DNA of 64,000 bases from assembly GCA_963930775.1 (NCBI GenBank), contig OZ005691.1, positions 8,863,000 through 8,926,999 on the forward strand, read 5' to 3'. A program made the position numbers and the translations under genes. The notes beneath the pieces are model-generated. The model was not told the DNA's origin. It worked only from the letters and a program-made list of their open reading frames with translations, and made no database searches. Source of the stretch: Cliona cf. orientalis. Its lineage: Eukaryota; Porifera; Demospongiae; Clionaida; Clionaidae. Shown here one piece after another: positions 36,057-49,400 of this stretch (its first letter is position 1; the number at the start of each line of letters is the position of its first letter).

Positions 36057-36344
36057 CATAAAATTAATGTACTATTATCATGTTATATAGTATATCAGCT
36101 ATAACCTTACTTGGATTTCCCTAGCTTATTATAGACGTTACGACATGATTGTTGTATACAAATATTAATGCAATCCCCCTATGCATACATGAAAAGGATT
36201 ATTTTGAATTCTATACAGATCATCTCGAAAAGTTATGTGAAATGCTTGCAAAGCATGAAATTGTATGGGTGATAATTTTAAATAATATGCGGCTGGGACT
36301 CGATCACCCCGAGCAATTGCATAATATTATGTAATCTCCTGAAA

Positions 36345-36350
36345 AATAAA
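36345..36350 (+). terminator. Candidate polyadenylation signal of copy 3
   Basis: AATAAA 289 bp after the stop codon, within AAAAATAAATAAAATTATG. Other AT-rich hexamers are nearby, so the choice is tentative. Confidence 0.3.
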
Positions 36351-37342
36351 TAAAATTATGTAACCGTCCCTCTTTCATACCAGTGTTTCCTCTAGGACTG
36401 AATTCAAACAGGGTGGTCGAGTGTTAACTATAATATCACTGAATAATTATTATTATGAGATAATATTATTATATTGGCCATGAAGAGGGAATGATATCGA
36501 TTGTTTCACAGGCTTATGCAATGTGCACTTGGATAGTCACTGTGTATGCACAATCTACTATGTATGTGTGCATGTGCTGAGTACACTAGTACAACCACTG
36601 GTACATCTATATAGTGTGTCTCTGAGCTGCATGATTGTGGGAAGCCAAAGATACCCACAACACTCGGGAACTACAACAGTACTGCAAACCACTGTTGCAG
36701 CTGTCAGCATTTTTTGCAAACCAGCAACTCACATGCAAACAGGGCGGTTCAAGTACTGTATACCCCCACGATAATGTTAACTTCAATTCTGGTGTATAGG
36801 CCTGGGCCAAATAATTAAATAATCCTTTAAGTATTAATTTTGCCCATTATTCCAAAATTTTATATCTTCACTTATCTACCCCATTATTCGAGAGAAAGTT
36901 ACCTAAAAAAAGTTGACAAATGCAAATCAAACATGAATATGACCAAAATGTACATGTACATTAAATTTCACCAACAAGTGCTGGATTACATGAAAATTTT
37001 CTCTTAAATTTTATTGTAAGTTCTGAGGCTAAAGGAACTTTTAAGCACTCCCAAAAAATTAATGAAAGTGCTTCCTCCATTCGACCACAGACTCATGCCA
37101 AGTTTTCTATTATTTTTAAGCACACATTGTATAATAATTATTATGCACACTACTTCCTTGAGAAGTTGCCAAATATTAAAATCCTCACCCTATATTATTA
37201 TTATTATGTGCACTTCACCTCAAATACAATAACAAACCACAAAGTGCACAATTCACATCATTAAAATTTAATATACAAATATTGCAAAATTAATGAGAAA
37301 TTACATGTAACATAGCTTTCATAAGCTGTATAACACATGTAG
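36351..37342. other. Convergent intergenic region
   Basis: Lies between the 3' ends of cassette copy 3 (+) and the RPGRIP1L-like gene (-). No gene seen. A TTTATT at 37,010-37,015 (AATAAA on the minus strand) may be the RPGRIP1L polyadenylation signal. Confidence 0.4.
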
Positions 37343-37437
37343 TTAAGATCGCTGGACAAGGTTTCTTAAAAATTCTGATACTTCAATAGATACAATGAGG
37401 TAACCTATGACCTCCGTATCATCATCGGCACTGTACA
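37343..37437 (-). CDS. RPGRIP1L: RPGRIP1L-like terminal exon
   Basis: VYSADDDTEVIGYLIVSIEV then SEFLRNLVQRS and TAA, matching the end of the RPGR-interacting domain ([20 protein letters not shown] region in human). The acceptor is CATTTCAG and phase 1 matches exon 30 (40,121-40,163). The intervening 2.68-kb intron is filled by nested transposons. Confidence 0.9.
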
Positions 37438-40400
37438 CTGAAATGAATAAAATCAAAAAGTAAAGCGTGGCAACTACATGTATATATTGAGGCCTATAAT
37501 ATCTCATTCCCTCCCACCGTTAACATTCAATAATAATATCCTTCACTCTAAATCATACAATCATAATAATTATACTTGAATTATATAATGGAACCCCGCC
37601 TTGCGGACACCCCTGAAAAGCAGACATCTACAACAATGTGTATACTTTGCCTGGTCTGTTTCTCCATGTACATGTACAACATCATACAAATAAAAATAAT
37701 TTATTCCTGAAAATTAACGTGGTCACCTCTCTATATAAATTATGCAGCGATATAAAGCAAGCACGTGTATGGAGCTTAATCTGTGCCAAAAATACAACTT
37801 TAGCTAAAGCTACCACTACTGCTACTTCATCCTAATTCGCTACACCATCTGCTACTGCATCCGCGTTTCGCTGTCCGCTACTGCATCCGCATTCAGCCGT
37901 CCGCTACCGTGTCCGCTACTGCATCCGCATTCAGCTGTCCGCTACTGTGTCTGCTACCGAGTCCGCTACTGCATCCGCATTCAGCCGTCCGCTACTGCAT
38001 CCCCATTCAGCCTTCCGCTACTGCATCAGTATTTAGCTGTCCGCTGCTGTGTCCACTACTGCATCTGCGTAGACTCAGATCCATTAAAGCGCATGCGCAT
38101 AATATTTAATTGTACCTCGCAAGCGAAGTTCTCGCACGCGGCATAATATAGCTACGTGGCATGTATCAATGGTGACGATGGTTACTAGCTATATTATAGA
38201 GATCTAAAATCTGCGTGCTATATATTATTATACTATTACAAGGAGTGAGCTCGCTTCGCTCGCTCACACCTCTATCCCTGTGCTATTATTGTGCATGTGT
38301 GGTCGACGACCTCTACCTACATATTTGTGCGCACGCGCAGAGAGCAAGCTAGCGCACGTGCACATCCTGCCTAATCATGTGACTTTGTCAATCGCCTAGC
38401 TAAAGAATTCGTTACTTGTCTTGCAGCTTCGCTCGCAAGGGGTCCCAAGAGAAGACGCTTAGGCCAAGCAAAATTGATTATTAGTTTCTCATCATATGTT
38501 CAGGAATTTCCCCAGGCGGGAGGGTGGCTTTTTATTTTATTTTTTGTCATGAATATCATTAAATGTCATCATGAATTTCATTAAAAATGGGCGAGTCTAT
38601 GACGTAATGCCTTGTGCAGATAGTTTTAATGATATTCATGAAATAAAATGTGGTCAGGCAGAGGAAAAACTAGAGGCGGGCGGGGATGAGAAACTAATAT
38701 TCAATCATTGTTTATTTGGCCTTAGAATAGAATCGCCTCCCTCTGGAAAGCACCTATGGGCAACATCGACTCCAGATTCACACTTTTATATTCTTGCCAG
38801 GTAATTATTTGGTGGTGGGCGTGGCTTACATATCCTCTATACAGTGGCGGATCCAGGGGGGGTAAGGGGGGTGCAAGTGTACCCCCCTTTGGGCTGCATC
38901 TAACACTAAGAAGTACTGATGATGAACTAAATGGAACCCCCCTTTCTGGCTACAGAACTAAGAAAACCTACTATGGCTCACCTTAGAATGCTTTAGAAGA
39001 AAATTCGTTCGAAAACGGATCGATTGGACTGGTAGTTTATCTCAAAAACGATCGAAAATAGGCGTGGTTTTGCCCCAAAGTGGGCGTGGCTTCTTGAATT
39101 TCGCGCGCGCTTCGCGCGCAACACTGTACTACAACCCCCCTTTTAGAAATCCTAGATCCGCCACTGCTATAATCACATCTTTTACAATGGTAACAACCAA
39201 ATGGGGGACGAAGCTATTAACCGTCACCATTGATGCATGTCACGTCTACTATGCGGCGTGCAAGAACTTCACTCGCGAGGTACAATCTTGTACGCGCATG
39301 CGCTTTAACGTATCGGAGTCCACACAGATGCAGATGCAGTAGCGGACGGCTGAATGCGGATGAAGTAGCGGACACGGTAGCGGACGGCCGAATGCGGATG
39401 CAGTAGCGGACAGCGAAACGCGGATGCAGTAGCAGATGGTGTAGCGAATTAGGATGACGTAGCAGTAGTGGTAGCTTTAGCTGAAGTTGTATTTTTGGCA
39501 CAGATTAAGCTCCATACACGTGGTCTGGCCCCAACAGTATCACACTGCCCCCTCCCCATATGAACTGGACAACTTAGGGAAAAATTTTTAGACTCAGGAG
39601 CTATAACTGTGCTAAAATTGATACTTTCCATGTTAGCATATATAGCCTTGTGCTTCACTTGTGAGGTCATAGGTCATATCAGTCAGTCATTGGTGGTAGA
39701 GGACACCCGGCAACCCCTTAAATGAGGATATGCACCTTGATAACACAGCCACTTGTACTGGGTCCCAAGGGTATCTAGATCTGGATTAGAGAAGTTCCAC
39801 TGTATACCCAAGCCCCCATAATTAGTGCTATGATTTACTGTAGCAAAATGGAGATTCCTATTATGATTACCAGGTTTATGCTAATAGAACGCATGATCTA
39901 ATTAGCACAAGAAAATCTGTGTTCAAGGATTTTTCATAGTGTATCTTAGTGGAGAGCATGACAATCTTTACCAGAAAATAGCACGAAATTTAAAAATCGT
40001 AATTATATTTTTAGCTTGCGTTCTATTAGCTTAAACACGGTAAGCATAACATTGTCCTGTAGCCTTGTATTCAGATTAGTACCTTTAAAGTGCATAATGA
40101 TTACAGTCATTTAAACCTACCATCAATTGCTTCCTTAACAAGATCTTGGCCAGCTTTAAAGGCCTAATGAAATAAGTAAACCATCATTATGTCACAAGAT
40201 ATTATCCAAACTATACTACCATAGTGTCCCAGGTAAGCGACGATAGGTGCTCAAACAAAACTTGCAATTTTGGCCTGCATGTGTGATTACCCAGGATCAA
40301 AATTCCATATAGAAGCTGCTATATACAGTGGCCCCTTGAAATGCAGAGTATATGGGTGCTTACCCAGGAGTGGGTGCTTGCCCAGGACACTAATCGTACT

Positions 40401-43400
40401 GTAACCACTAGACTACGATAAAATTGGAATTTCTATTCTATGTTACATGCTACAGCATACTTTAACTATTGAATTGAAATGATTATTAGCCTACCATATT
40501 AAGGTCGACTTGAGCGTATCCCAATTCTTCACAGTCCATTTCATCATTGTCCGGATCACTGACCACAGTAAATGTTATCCTGGATTACAAAAGCACAATG
40601 AAAATCTGACACTAGTCTTATCGATGCACATGCATGTAATGTATACATGTGAGCTATTATACATGTAATAGTATTGTGATTACAGTCCCAATACATTACT
40701 CCCATAGGCAAGAGTACGGATTACAGCTGTAATTGTACTCTTGCTCTGTAATTGGTATTCCTGCTATAGCCTGGGGCAAATTTTATACTATTATCAATTA
40801 ATCACACACTTCAATCCTCGTACAATTAGGGCAGCAACAGTACTCTTACATGTATACGTACGGCCAAATAGCACTTGCTATCGCTCGTGCTATTACTGAC
40901 CATACTCGTACAAGTAAGAATACTGATTACTGCCCTAATTGTACTCTGAAGTGTGTGATTAATTATACTAATACATGTATACATGTGCACTCGTTCTTCG
41001 GAAAATACATAGTACACATACCGTAGTGTCCTGGGTAATCACCCATGGGCGCTTACATAACTTGTGATTTTGGCCCACATGGGCACTTACCCGGGATCAA
41101 AATCCCATTGTTTGTATAGAAGCTGATACTACAGTGGCCCCTTGACATGCGGTGCTTATCTGGGAGTGGGCGCTTGCCCGGACACTATGGTATGTGTCTG
41201 CAAATACTTGTGCCCATAACTACAGTTCACATTACAAACATACCGGGGGTAGTACATGTATATCAACATCAGGCCGAAAAGCTATCAGTATACATTTCGT
41301 AATAAAATGAACATTTTTTTACATTTTAGCTACATGTATTACTGAAAAAATTCATACACATGAATGCACATAGGATTCCAGTATCTACCACAGTATTAAT
41401 TACCTTCCTTCAGATGGATCTCCTGGCTTGAGCATGTTGACCAGCAAACGCTGCTGCTCCAAATCCAGATTGAAGTCTACAATTATTGTTGTGTTCACAT
41501 GTACATTGCACCCATAATAACATGTTGAATGAACAGCCATAGTATATCCATACCTTTCCTGAAATTGTAGATGGCAGACTCTCCAGGTAGAGGTTTAGGT
41601 TGGGAAGAGGGGGTCTCCAGTTCTCCATATTCAAAGTTGAGGAAGCTATACTCCACAAAAAGATTAGTGACGTTGGTCGCTGTAGCAATGGCACTGTCGT
41701 CCTCAAGAGTAAAACTCTCAATAGTAATGCTTACAGTATAGCTGGAGCTAGGATCACTCTCTGAACTCTAAAGAACAGAATTTAGATATAAATATTAATT
41801 GCAATGTAAGCGTTCTACCATGCATGGTACGTAAGACAGATATACAAGCAATAATATGTGCTATCTACAGTGGAGCCCCTCTAATTATACCATTGGGACC
41901 AAGTACTGCATGCACATGTACATGTAGGAGGCCATATTATTATTATCTATAAGTGTCCTCTTATTATCCAATATGATAATGTACATATACATGTATACAT
42001 GTATCTAATACTATTACATGTATAGTGTAAATACGGTATATACCACTTGTAGTTCTTTCTTTGCACTGGAAGTATCAGCATCCTGTGAAGTGATTGGTTT
42101 GCCGTTAACTAGTGTAGACTCAGAGGCTGAAGGAGTCAGAAGCTCAGAATCATCATCATCACTGGCCTCTCTGCCATCTCTCTCTTCATTCCCTGCTTCT
42201 TCTTTAGAGGCTAGTGCCGTTACTGGTGCTAGAGGTTTGGAGGGTTGTGGCAGTTGGAGGCGATCACTAGAGTGCTCTGAGAGACCACTACTAACAGCAT
42301 CATCACCTAATGGATAGAAACATTCAATTGACATACAACAACTTGGAGGATGGCAACTACCGTATAGCTGGAAAATTTGGCAGGGGGTTAAAATTTGGCG
42401 GTTTGGTGGTCTATGTTACAACCACCAACTTAAAATCCACCAAAATTTCCTATTCACATGTATACGTATGGCAATCCTGCACCGAACCGCCAAATTTATA
42501 TCCGCTAATATTCTTGTAATAGCGATTTTTGGCTCAACTGCCAAATTTAATTCCCGCCAATATTTCCGGCTATACGGTACCTTTGAAATAAAATTAATGT
42601 GTGAGTACATGCATGTACATTGTACATGTAGGTGAGACTAAATCTTGCATGTACCTGATTGTGTCAGTGTCTCTTCGAACATGGTGTCCTCTCCAGAGTC
42701 GTCAATGTCCTCCTCTATCTCCTCCTCCCCCCCACTCAGCTCCGTCACTGTCACACTCCCACTCTCATCATACTCACCACCATCACCACCCTCACCACCC
42801 TCACCAATGTCGCCAGCACTAGCCTTATCAGACTCCCTCTCTGCTTGTGTGTGTTCAGTAGCACGGCTCTTTTCACTGGTAAGCTTCTCATCCTCAATAC
42901 CAGTTGACTGTCTGGGTATATCTCCCATTGCGTTCAAATTCAACCCTGACATTATGCTCATTTCCGAGTCGGTCACGTCAACCAGATCACTACTTGAGTC
43001 CATCGTTTGTGAAGCAGTGTTCGGATCATGCTCTTTATGTCGATCTTTGTGAGCAGGTCTGTCGTTCTCTGGTTGTTTCGCTATCGCTGGTAGTTTTGCA
43101 GTAAGAGGAGGAAGTGAATTCTTTAAAGGAGTGGAGGTCACCTTCTTTGACGGTTTCGAAGATGCCACCTTTACAATATTTTTGCTTTGTGGAGCTCTAG
43201 TGGCTAAAGTCTTATCAGTTTTGCTCTTTTCAGTAGCTGGGCATACAGAAGAAACAGCGGCCTCTGCTGGCATAGTGGGCTTAGGTTTAGACGCAGACAC
43301 TAATTGACTCTCCTCGGACACAATTGGTGATATTTCGTCTTCAGATTCAGAGATAATGGGGCTACTACTGGACTGTGTTGTGACTGAGCTTTTGCTTTCA

Positions 43401-46400
43401 GATTTCAAAGACTGAGGGGCAGTCTCCGTGCGTTCCTTGGCTGAAGCATCTCTAGTTACTTTGGGCTCAATCTTGCGATTGTCCGTGTTTGCTTTAGGTT
43501 GTATTCTTGGTATGCTGGAAGTATATCTGGGAGTAATTTGCCTTGGCACACTGGATTTGCTGGCAGAGGGAGTAGGCTTTGGAGCTGATGTAGAGTCAGG
43601 GTGGATGTGGTAGGGATGCTTCCATCTCAGGCTCAGTTCAATCTCTCCACCCGGTTCTCCAGAGGTCTACATGTATGCAACAGTATTGAACGGCTTACAT
43701 GTAAATCTATTCAAAAGTAATGGTACATGTACAGTGTGTACATACATGTACACATGCATCAGTGTTCTCCCCAAGCTAAGTTCAATGCATGACGGGAGGG
43801 CATAGTTTAGGTGGAGCCTGTGGCCACATCAGAGCACATGGATTATCCCTACTCCCACATCAAAAGAAACTCGGTACTGAAGGCTTGCTGGGCCGACATG
43901 CCTTAGGTATGCTAGGGAGAACACTGTGCATGCATGTACATATGTACAAGTGTATAGGGATCAAATGAGACAGTAATGTAACCAAAGTTAATATGCATGC
44001 ACATGTACATGTACATACTGAGCAGCATAGAAACATGTACATGTAGTGTATACATGTACTTCAATATTAAAAATTATGATGCATGAAATCATACATGTAT
44101 GTACATGTACATGTACATTGACTCATTTGGTTTACCTGAGTAAGTGTGTAGGTATCAGTGATAGAGGTCCTTCCTTGTGCTAGAGGTAGGAGGGGCACTT
44201 GAACCAATAGATACCTCGACTCCTCACTTTCATTATCATCAAATACATACACATTAAGACTCTACAGTGTATAACATAAACAGATAGCATGATATGAACA
44301 CACATCATCAATCACAAAATAATAAGATAAGAGGAACTTGAATTGGGCAATTTTTTTGAAAATGGAACGTACAACTCAAAGTGTACTGGCAACATTAATT
44401 CAAAGCTTATTGCAAGCTAAATCAGGGACATCCAATATGCACGTAATCATTGCACTGTGGTTTTACACAATGTCATCATTGGGTGCTCTAAAAATTTCTA
44501 TCATGGACACTAATACCTATGGGAGCTATAATATTATGCTGTTACCTGTAATTATGCTATAACTGCATGATCCATATGGCCATACTTGTGCCATACATTA
44601 TTAATCTTGTAACAGTTATATTAGAGACACTACATGAGGTACATGTGTATATGTACATGTATATACATGTACATGTACATACTTGTTTCTTGAGGTAGCT
44701 GTCAAGGTGTGCATCCATTGAGACAGGGAATAGCTTGTCATCAGAAAACTGAGGATCGGTGGAGTGTGGAACGATGGAAGTGTCATGATCAGGAAACGTG
44801 TAGAACTGGTAAATCACATACGCACTGGGAGACTGACCTGTACAATAAGGTACATGCAATACATGGTACAAAGGTTGGATTGATTAAAATTATTCTCAGT
44901 ATTCTCCTCCTCCCAATATACATGTAACACACATGACATAATATGAGGGTGGTGCAATCGAATACAATGCATGATCCAGTTTAATGCAATAGATTAGCAT
45001 TAATTTTTATGAATTTCATAGCATTTATAAGTGTAATACCGTACAGCCAGAAAATTTGGCAGGGAATTAAATTTGGCGGTTTGGCGGTCTATAATATTAT
45101 TACAACTGCCAACTTAAAGTCACCAAAATTTCCTACTCGTATATAATATACGTATGGCGATCCCATACCGAACCACCAAATTTAAATCCGCCAATATTCT
45201 TGCAATAGCGATTTTGGGCTTAACCGCCAAATATAATTCCCGCCAATATTTCCGGCTATACAGTATATGGTGCAATATCTCTCTAGCCTCTCTTGCTCTA
45301 ATGCACCTAGGGAGAACCCTCACAATTATATCTAATCACATGGGGGATACCTGTGGTATTTGGAATGAGACCACAGCACTTATTAACAGAGATGACCAGT
45401 TCGTTGTAGTCGGGTCCTTTGACGGTGGCCTGCTTAGAGGTAGCGGCCAGAGAGGGCGCTCCTTCCTCAAAGAGAGACAACGCCCTTTCCCTTTCCTGTA
45501 CGTTAATATCACGAATACTAAAGGCCATAAATATCACAAATGAGGTGCATTATGTGAGTTATACGAAAAAAGATTAGAGCCATAGCATGTATTTTTATGT
45601 ACATATACATGTAGGTGCCAAAACATGTACATGTAGGTAGGACTAGGGGCAGTGTATATACAGTGCTTCCCCAGCATACCTGAATTAGGGTGGGCCACCC
45701 GGTTTGTGAATTTGGGCTAATTGTATAAACATTAAAGAAATGGGTGGAATTTAAAGTCACAACTTAATTAAAATCCTATGAATATCATTAAGCACCTGGA
45801 TTGGATTCTGTTCTGGGGGATTCCCTGATATACGTACATATAGTACATGTACATGATTAAGATAATGGAAAGATTTCTTTAAGTACATGTACTTGCCTGT
45901 TAATGAGCTAATGATGTTTATTGATACTGAAATCAAGTTTTTGCTTGTTTTCAGGTGGCAGATGATGTGCTTTATGCTTGTGAGAACTGGACTGTCTTTT
46001 ATGGCATTGAAAGATTGTGATACTGACCTGGTAGAGTCTAATGGCCTGTGTTATGGGTAGCTTTAGTTTGATCCAGTAGTCTAGAGTGCCGGCACTAACA
46101 CACTCTCCTATGCTCTCCACACCACTCAGCACAGCCTTCCCGTGAACTTTGCCCCCTGAGTTGGCGATGATGTCCTTTAACCTCACACTGGAGACGGCTA
46201 GCCTCTGGTACTTGAGACCGAGCGCCTGGTGAACCTCAATGCACACACAGCCCTGCACAGACATGTAGGAAATAATTATTATTATTAAATTATGTAGAGC
46301 ATACATGTACATGTAAATTGGAGATACTGATACATGTAGATTAACCGAGTACATGTACACGTAGGAAATAAAATAATAATATTATGTAGAGCATACATGT

Positions 46401-49400
46401 AAATTGGAGATTTCTGTACAACCTTGGAGACCCCTTTCCCAATTAACCTCATCAGAACAATGCAATTGGTATGCGTAATAATATGCCTTATGAATGTCAT
46501 TCATCTCAGCTTACGAGTAAGAATAATGCAATACATACATGTACACATACACTGGTATTAAAGAGTAACACAAAAAATTGTCATGAGACTACAATGTACA
46601 TGTATATAATATTACATGTACATGTATGTATAAGTGACCAGTCACCTTTTGTAGGCTCTGAAGGAAGGAGTCATTGACAGTGACAACATAATTAGATGTA
46701 AAGTTGAAGCACGGCCTGCAGTGAAAATAATATGCATGCTCAGATAAAATCAGGCATCAAATTGCACTTATAGCATCAAACGAACGCATGGTAGAGGAGT
46801 AGTGACTGTATGTGTGGTGTACCTAGCTCCCTGTTTGACTGGTGTGACTTGAGTCTCAAAGTTGGAGTAGTGTATGCTGATGAAGATGGCTGGGGTGGAC
46901 GTGTGCAACTGGGAGATCACCTCAGGAGACAGAAACAACTATAAATGAGCAGAAATAAAAAAATACGGATGTTGAATGTTATAAAAGATTGAAATCAGTA
47001 CTTAGAAAAATGTATACCTACATGTACACTGTTAGACGTACGATAGTGTCTCAGGTACATATAAGTGCTTTTACATAATTCACAATTTAGCCCGGCTGTG
47101 CATGGGTGCTTACTTACCTAGGTGTGAGTACCTGCCCGGAATACTATTACAATGGCATGATTTTTATGAACATTTCGATACATACATGTACATGTACGTA
47201 TACATGTGCAGTGTACATGTGTATACATGTACATGTGTATACTGTAGCTGGAAAATTTGGCAGTTTGGTGGTCTATATTACAACTGCCAAAATAAAATTC
47301 ACCAAAATTTCCTACTCGCATACATATGTATGGCGATCCTGTACCGAACTGCTATTTAATTCCCACCAATATTTCCGGCTATACAGTATGTAAATATTTT
47401 CCATTCTCATTCATTTCGTCCATGCATCCACCCCCACACCGATATTAACTTTGTGTGGGCATATCTGGCGGCTGACCTGTGCTAAGTGTAGCTGTAGCAG
47501 GTTCTGTCCTCTCTCCAGCTCAATACTCTCCTCCAACCCAGTCCCACTGCCCTCGTACTCAAACTGTGTCGTGTCCAGTTTATACTGCCTGGTTCCGTAG
47601 GCGATGTCTTTCAGCTGGCCTTCGAGCTTCTTTATCCTTGCTGCCTTGATATCTACTAGCTGGGCGTACTCTCGAAGCTCAGAGGCATGCTGCTGCCTCA
47701 GCTCCTCGCGATGACTCTTTAGAGACTCAATCTAAAAGAGAAATGTGTATACATTGAATGGATTCTGCTACATGTATTATTATAGTCCGAGCTTAAGACA
47801 TGGTATTGCACATGTGCATACACGTGTATGCATAATTATATTATATGTACATGTACATGTACATATGTACATGTACACATGTGGACTTATTCACACATAC
47901 ATATGTACATAGTACATGTAAGCACTACACATGTACATGTAGAAATTCTCAAATACATACATGTATAATCCAGGCTATGCACATGTTCACGTTGGTCGAT
48001 TGTCATCAATCAGCTCAAAGAAGGGCTTATAGGAGTCTTGGTTCAAATTAATAATTAAATTTTACCTCTTTCTTGTAGTCTTTGTTGATATTGTGTTGTA
48101 ATTGGAGGAGTTTCCTCGTCTTTTCCAATTCATTGATGGTGTCAGCATGGGCCAGTCGCAGATCCTCAAGCTCACGATGATGCTCTGCAGAAAGGTATTC
48201 AAGGACATGTACATTGTTATGCGTAACTGTTCATGCATTTTTGTAAGTATCGTACCCTCGTGAAAGAGGGCCCACTACGGAATATCAGCCCACCCCCCCC
48301 CCCCACTTTGGGCTCAATATATATGTAACCCATGGACCCTATTTCGCGAGGGTACGGTACATGTACATAAATATATACAACATGCTTACAGTGTGTACAC
48401 ATACATTGTACATGTACATGTACACGGACATTGTCACTAATGCTAACCCTTATTGTCTTCAAGTGTTTCGAGGAAGGACAGAGATTTCAGTGGTTCTCCT
48501 TTCTCTTTCTTCTCTCTAATAATAGCCAGTGCCTCCTCCACCTCACCCCAGTCTAGGGAACTCTCCTGGAGGGAGGGAGGGGGGTTGGGGAGAGAGAGAG
48601 AGAGAGAGATGGAGCAGGCCAGATTTATAAATAGCATTGTCTGAAGCACACATACTTTGTCGTAGAACTTCATTTTGTCTTGGAGCTGTTGGTGCTCCTC
48701 CTTCAGTTGGTAGTAGGTCACCCTCAACTCGCTCAGCTCCACATTCAACTTCTCACTTAACTCTACAAATATAACAAAAATTAAATGCGCAAAAATATAT
48801 GCGCAATATTAACTACCGTATACTTTCTAATATAGGCGCCCCCAAAAAATAATTACAGATCGTGCAGGCGCCTCCAATTAGAACTGAAAAATTCACGAAC
48901 CGGTCAAAGGGCGCCAAAATTAGGGCGGCGCCTAAGACCTGCAATTAGAACGGTTCTGGAAGTTTTGCCAGAGCACAAGCGCTATCACTAATCGGTCATA
49001 TTTAGTGGCAGTGAATATGACAGTGGCGAGAACAACAAATATATGGTTCTAATTTCAGTTCTTTTTGGAAATTTCATTCTGATCGCTGAATCATTCTCAA
49101 GATGTCGATACAGTAGCCATCAGAACGATTGTCTCTAACCCCAGAAAGACATCAGAGCAGTCGGTAAGTGCCCATATAATTGTAAGAGACAGCTTAGTTG
49201 GACATCTAAACTGCTAGCTTGATAGATCGATCGACGGTACGGTACGGTACTGCGGTATTGCCACATTGCACGTGGCAATACGTTCCAATTAAATAGGCGC
49301 CGCCTAAAAATAATTGATGTCCGGAAAGGCGCCTTAAATTAGAACCGAAAAAATTGTGCAGGTCTCAAAGGGCGCCTAAATTAGGGTGGCGCCTATATTA

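Larger units (their letters stand above)
29292..36330. repeat. Segmental duplication unit D3 (contains cassette copy 3)
   Basis: Collinear with D2 (19,591-27,700). It carries extra insertions at 29,494-29,741, 30,527-31,402 and 34,770-35,830 and lacks the Death and helical exons, so the duplication breakpoint lies inside what is now the 17,101-21,912 gap of the fusion gene. Confidence 0.85.
37762..39522. repeat. 1.76-kb foldback element with long inverted ends
   Basis: Inverted ends start CACGTGTATGGAGCTTAATC and end GATTAAGCTCCATACACGTG; each arm is several hundred bp and contains tandem TCCGCTACTGCATCCGC-type units (about 37,840-38,065, and inverted at about 39,330-39,440). Inner arms continue through CGAAGTTCTCGCACGCGGC / GCGTGCAAGAACTTCACTCG. 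It lies in the last RPGRIP1L intron. Two further MITEs are inserted between the arms. Confidence 0.85.
37588..39803. repeat. Family E (TACAGTGGAACCCC) element carrying nested insertions
   Basis: Left end AATGGAACCCCGCCTTGCGG and right end TTAGAGAAGTTCCACTGTA match the ends of 59,748-60,216. The interior holds the large foldback at 37,762-39,522. Pogo/Tigger-like ends are my reading. Confidence 0.6.

Noticed and set aside
37845-38065. CRISPR-like array of short repeats
   Set aside because: Units run into each other without unique spacers, an inverse set occurs in the opposite arm of the same foldback, and the genome is eukaryotic.
42645-43052. Plus-strand Ser/Pro-rich open frame of 135 codons
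   Set aside because: It is the antisense of RPGRIP1L-like exon 25, whose low-complexity Ser/Glu codons leave the other strand open.
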